Of a DNA stretch of 6,454 nucleotides, positions 5,374 to 6,454 are shown one piece after another (the first letter of the stretch is position 1; each line of letters starts with the position of its first letter). The notes beneath the pieces were generated by a model. That model made no database searches, was not told the DNA's origin, and worked only from the letters and a program-made list of their open reading frames with translations. Both the position numbers and the translations under genes were made by a program. Origin of the DNA: CAYSBE01 sp964429245 (GTDB lineage: Bacteria > Bacteroidota > Bacteroidia > UKL13-3); the NCBI GenBank assembly GCA_964429245.1, contig CAYSBE010000124.1, forward strand, positions 1-6,454, read 5' to 3'.

Positions 5374-6270
5374 TTATAAATCGAGGGATGCTGATTTTTC
5401 TGTTACACTGAGATGATATATTTTTCCAAATACTAGCGGCAAATTTCTTTTTTCATGCCCAGATGGAAATCCAAAACAAACAGGATAGTCGTAAGCCGAA
5501 ATGTGTTCTGAAATTATTTCTTCAGCAGTTTTACCAAAAGGGATGGAATTGTCTTTCATATCACTCATTCCGCCTACCACTAGTCCGGCAAGATGATCAA
5601 GTTTTCCGGATCTTTTCAATGCCATCATCATCCTATCAATATGGTAAAGGTATTCGTCCAAATCTTCGAGAAATAAAATTTTACCATTCGTATCCAAATC
5701 ACTGGCAGAACCAAGTTGACTGTTTATCACAGATAAATTTCCACCAACCAGCTCTGCTTTTACCTCACCAATACGATTAAGCGAGTGACTTGTTATTTCA
5801 ATATTTGGGGCAGTTGATGTGAACAATAAATTTTTCAATAAGTCAATACTTTCTTCGTCAGCTTTGTCAGGTTGCATATTGATGGGCATGGTGCCATGCA
5901 CTGAAGGCATTCTTAGTAAGTTTAGCTTGTTGTGAAGGACCGTGATATCGCTATACCCAACAAGCCATTTCGGATGTAGCGAAAACGCTTTGAAATCCAA
6001 TAGGTCAATAATGCGAACAGTGCCGTAACCACCCCTTGCGCATATAATAGCTTTAATATCCGGATCATCTAAAAATGATTGTAGGCCAAAAGCCCGCTGT
6101 TCATCATTTCCTGCAAATTGATTATATTCAAGTCCAATGTTTGAAGCAATTTTTACCTTCAATCCCCACGACTCAAAAATAGCAATCGAAGGAAGTAACT
6201 CTTCGTATGAAATTTTTCTTGCTGTTGCAGCAATTCCTATTGTATCTCCGGGTTTGAGCGCTTCTAGCAT
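5374..6270 (-). CDS. ldcA: LD-carboxypeptidase (S66 family, LdcA-like)
   Basis: A 298-residue cytoplasmic serine peptidase that removes the terminal D-Ala from murein tetrapeptides during peptidoglycan recycling. Counting from a TTG one codon upstream (299 residues), motifs are LKPGDTIGIAATA (6-18), ICARGGYGTVRIIDLLDF (77-94), VGYSDIT with nucleophile Ser108, SVHGTMP (124-130), GGNLSVI (177-183), FLEDLDEYLYHIDRM with catalytic Glu203, and GFPSGHEKRNLPL with catalytic His273. The Ser-Glu-His spacing agrees with characterised LdcA enzymes. There is no signal peptide, as expected. The ATG at 6270 shares one base with the manC stop (TGATG), which favours it over the TTG at 6273 and suggests translational coupling. 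Length is normal. A sibling activity in the S66 family (microcin-immunity MccF-like) cannot be fully excluded, but the plain housekeeping context favours LdcA. Confidence 0.93.
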   Translation of the reverse strand: MLEALKPGDTIGIAATARKISYEELLPSIAIFESWGLKVKIASNIGLEYNQFAGNDEQRAFGLQSFLDDPDIKAIICARGGYGTVRIIDLLDFKAFSLHPKWLVGYSDITVLHNKLNLLRMPSVHGTMPINMQPDKADEESIDLLKNLLFTSTAPNIEITSHSLNRIGEVKAELVGGNLSVINSQLGSASDLDTNGKILFLEDLDEYLYHIDRMMMALKRSGKLDHLAGLVVGGMSDMKDNSIPFGKTAEEIISEHISAYDYPVCFGFPSGHEKRNLPLVFGKIYHLSVTEKSASLDL

Positions 6271-6454
6271 CAAATATGTTTGTCTTCGTACTTTAGTTTG
6301 ATTTCAGTTACTATCTGTTTCACCTCTTGTTCGCGCGATTTGTCGCAAACCATTAGCACATCATTCGTATCCACAATAATTAGGTTGTCAACTCCATTCA
6401 CTACGTATATTTTGTCAGGTTTATTTGACGAAATCAAACAGTTTGTTGAGTCGA
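6270..6454 (-). CDS. manC: Mannose-1-phosphate guanylyltransferase, C-terminal end (5' part outside window)
   Basis: Only the last 60 residues are visible, with the first complete codon at 6452. The segment DSTNCLIS...KIYVVNGVDNLIIVD, then DVLMVCDKSREQEVKQIV and a KYEDKHI end, is the typical C-terminal domain of bacterial GDP-mannose pyrophosphorylases, which make GDP-mannose from mannose-1-phosphate and GTP for polysaccharide and glycoprotein synthesis in the cytoplasm. The catalytic nucleotidyltransferase half is beyond the right edge, so activity cannot be judged. Its TGA stop overlaps the ldcA ATG by one base. The gene symbol is a family-level assignment. Confidence 0.85.
   Translation of the reverse strand, partial: DSTNCLISSNKPDKIYVVNGVDNLIIVDTNDVLMVCDKSREQEVKQIVTEIKLKYEDKHI

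Noticed and set aside
5463..5780. Plus-strand open frame opposite ldcA
   Set aside because: It is antisense to conserved catalytic regions of ldcA and shows no features of its own.
1..6454. Defence system, prophage, CRISPR or transposase
   Set aside because: All protein genes belong to housekeeping or envelope families; no nuclease-toxin pair, integrase, reverse transcriptase or direct-repeat array is visible.

Overview
The window is AT-rich chromosomal DNA that looks like Bacteroidota. The basis is a DUF2490 outer-membrane barrel protein, an NlpC/P60 lipoprotein, a RecJ of about 570 residues, no convincing Shine-Dalgarno sites, and weak TAnnTTTG-like elements lying almost on the start codons. 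The order cannot be fixed from sequence alone.

Layout, left to right. A minus-strand pair comes first: a DUF2079 membrane protein (cut by the left edge) directly downstream of tsaB, joined by a one-base TAATG stop/start overlap. A 151-bp divergent spacer separates tsaB from recJ on the plus strand. recJ meets a minus-strand NlpC/P60 (C40) lipoprotein gene head-on, with interlocked stop codons. That lipoprotein gene is divergent, with almost no spacer, from a plus-strand DUF2490 gene. The DUF2490 gene is convergent with a minus-strand LD-carboxypeptidase gene (ldcA/S66). ldcA follows the end of a mannose-1-phosphate guanylyltransferase gene (cut by the right edge), again with a one-base TGATG overlap.

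The genes are mostly housekeeping: tRNA t6A modification (TsaB), single-strand DNA degradation in repair (RecJ), peptidoglycan turnover (C40 lipoprotein outside the cytoplasm, LdcA in it), envelope barrel (DUF2490) and GDP-mannose supply (ManC). No defence system, prophage, CRISPR array or transposase is visible.

The one stretch that is not ordinary is the 178-bp convergent spacer between DUF2490 and ldcA. On the minus strand it holds a recognisable proline-tRNA-like sequence (GGG anticodon loop with G37, D-stem, acceptor strands). Its D-loop and T-arm are occupied by two related palindromes of the form TCCCG...CGGGA, and a 9-bp inverted repeat brackets the whole. It reads as a tRNA-derived element or a structurally remodelled tRNA pseudogene, and is the best candidate here for something undescribed.
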